Below, piece by piece: positions 37,884-37,887 of a stretch of DNA of 37,887 nucleotides; within the stretch, counting starts at the first letter, position 1, and every line of letters starts with the position of its first letter. The notes beneath the pieces are model-generated. The model worked only from the letters and a program-made list of their open reading frames with translations. It searched no databases and had not been told where the DNA came from. The position numbers were made by a program, and so were the translations under genes. Origin of the DNA: Streptomyces sp. SolWspMP-5a-2 (GTDB lineage Bacteria; Actinomycetota; Actinomycetes; Streptomycetales; Streptomycetaceae); assembly GCF_900091845.1 (NCBI RefSeq), contig NZ_FMCI01000059.1, forward strand, positions 1 through 37,887, in the 5' to 3' direction.

Positions 37884-37887
37884 ACCG

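Noticed and set aside
1..37887. tRNA, rRNA, CRISPR arrays, insertion sequences, phage attachment sites
   Set aside because: Looked for on both strands by eye; no cloverleaf with conserved T-loop, no regularly spaced repeat-spacer array and no transposase or integrase was found.

Overview
The window reads as chromosomal DNA of a Streptomyces or close relative. GC content is very high with near-saturated GC3, there are many GTG starts, ATGA/GTGA stop-start overlaps are common, and actinomycete-specific gene sets occur (a conservon, a PAS-GAF-PP2C-HATPase signalling protein, DUF742, GH64, many TetR/MarR/GntR regulator pairs). I see no rRNA, tRNA, CRISPR array, phage or insertion sequence. The genus assignment is an inference from style and gene content.

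Layout. 1-2692: a conservon (end of a sensor kinase, roadblock protein, DUF742 protein, small GTPase, cytochrome P450), translated through overlapping stops and starts. 2868-6016: a PucR-type regulator with two HTH modules, a YciO/YrdC protein and a dienelactone hydrolase. 6028-9840: two secreted hydrolases facing each other, a GH64 beta-1,3-glucanase behind a LacI-type operator and an M4 metalloprotease, separated by a bidirectional terminator. 10137-14658: a metallophosphoesterase, a luciferase-like monooxygenase, a TauD-type dioxygenase and an aldo/keto reductase. 14677-17938: a multidomain PP2C phosphatase, then a coupled DoxX-like protein and PrxQ/BCP peroxiredoxin. 18002-20124: a MarR regulator and a ferredoxin/ferredoxin-reductase operon whose ferredoxin has shrunk to 32 codons. 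A 13-bp MarR-like box is shared by the two promoters. 20604-25270: two TetR regulators with an MFS exporter and an SDR dehydrogenase, and several palindromic operators and short tandem repeats between them. 25452-30451: a methyltransferase, a lipoprotein, a degenerate Mrr-like membrane protein and a secreted GH92 mannosidase. 30591-37883: a small P-loop kinase, then a GntR/HutC regulator divergent from a complete ABC importer (binding lipoprotein, two permeases, ATPase), followed by a bifunctional HAD phosphatase-EEP phosphodiesterase fusion.

The most interesting candidate system is 31149-37883. Its order (HutC regulator, periplasmic-type binding protein, two permeases, ATPase, HAD hydrolase) resembles the 2-aminoethylphosphonate system phnRSTUV-phnX, but the HAD is not recognisably PhnX and is fused to an intact endonuclease/exonuclease/phosphatase-fold phosphodiesterase. 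I infer a route that imports an organophosphate, perhaps a phosphodiester, cleaves it with the EEP half and removes the phosphate with the HAD half. The substrate is unknown. Second is the ferredoxin remnant, which keeps its ribosome binding site, its GTGA coupling to the reductase and a well-formed MarR-box promoter, yet has lost two of three cluster cysteines. A third, window-wide theme is a TANNNT hexamer 6-8 nt before the start codon of six genes, which suggests leaderless transcripts.
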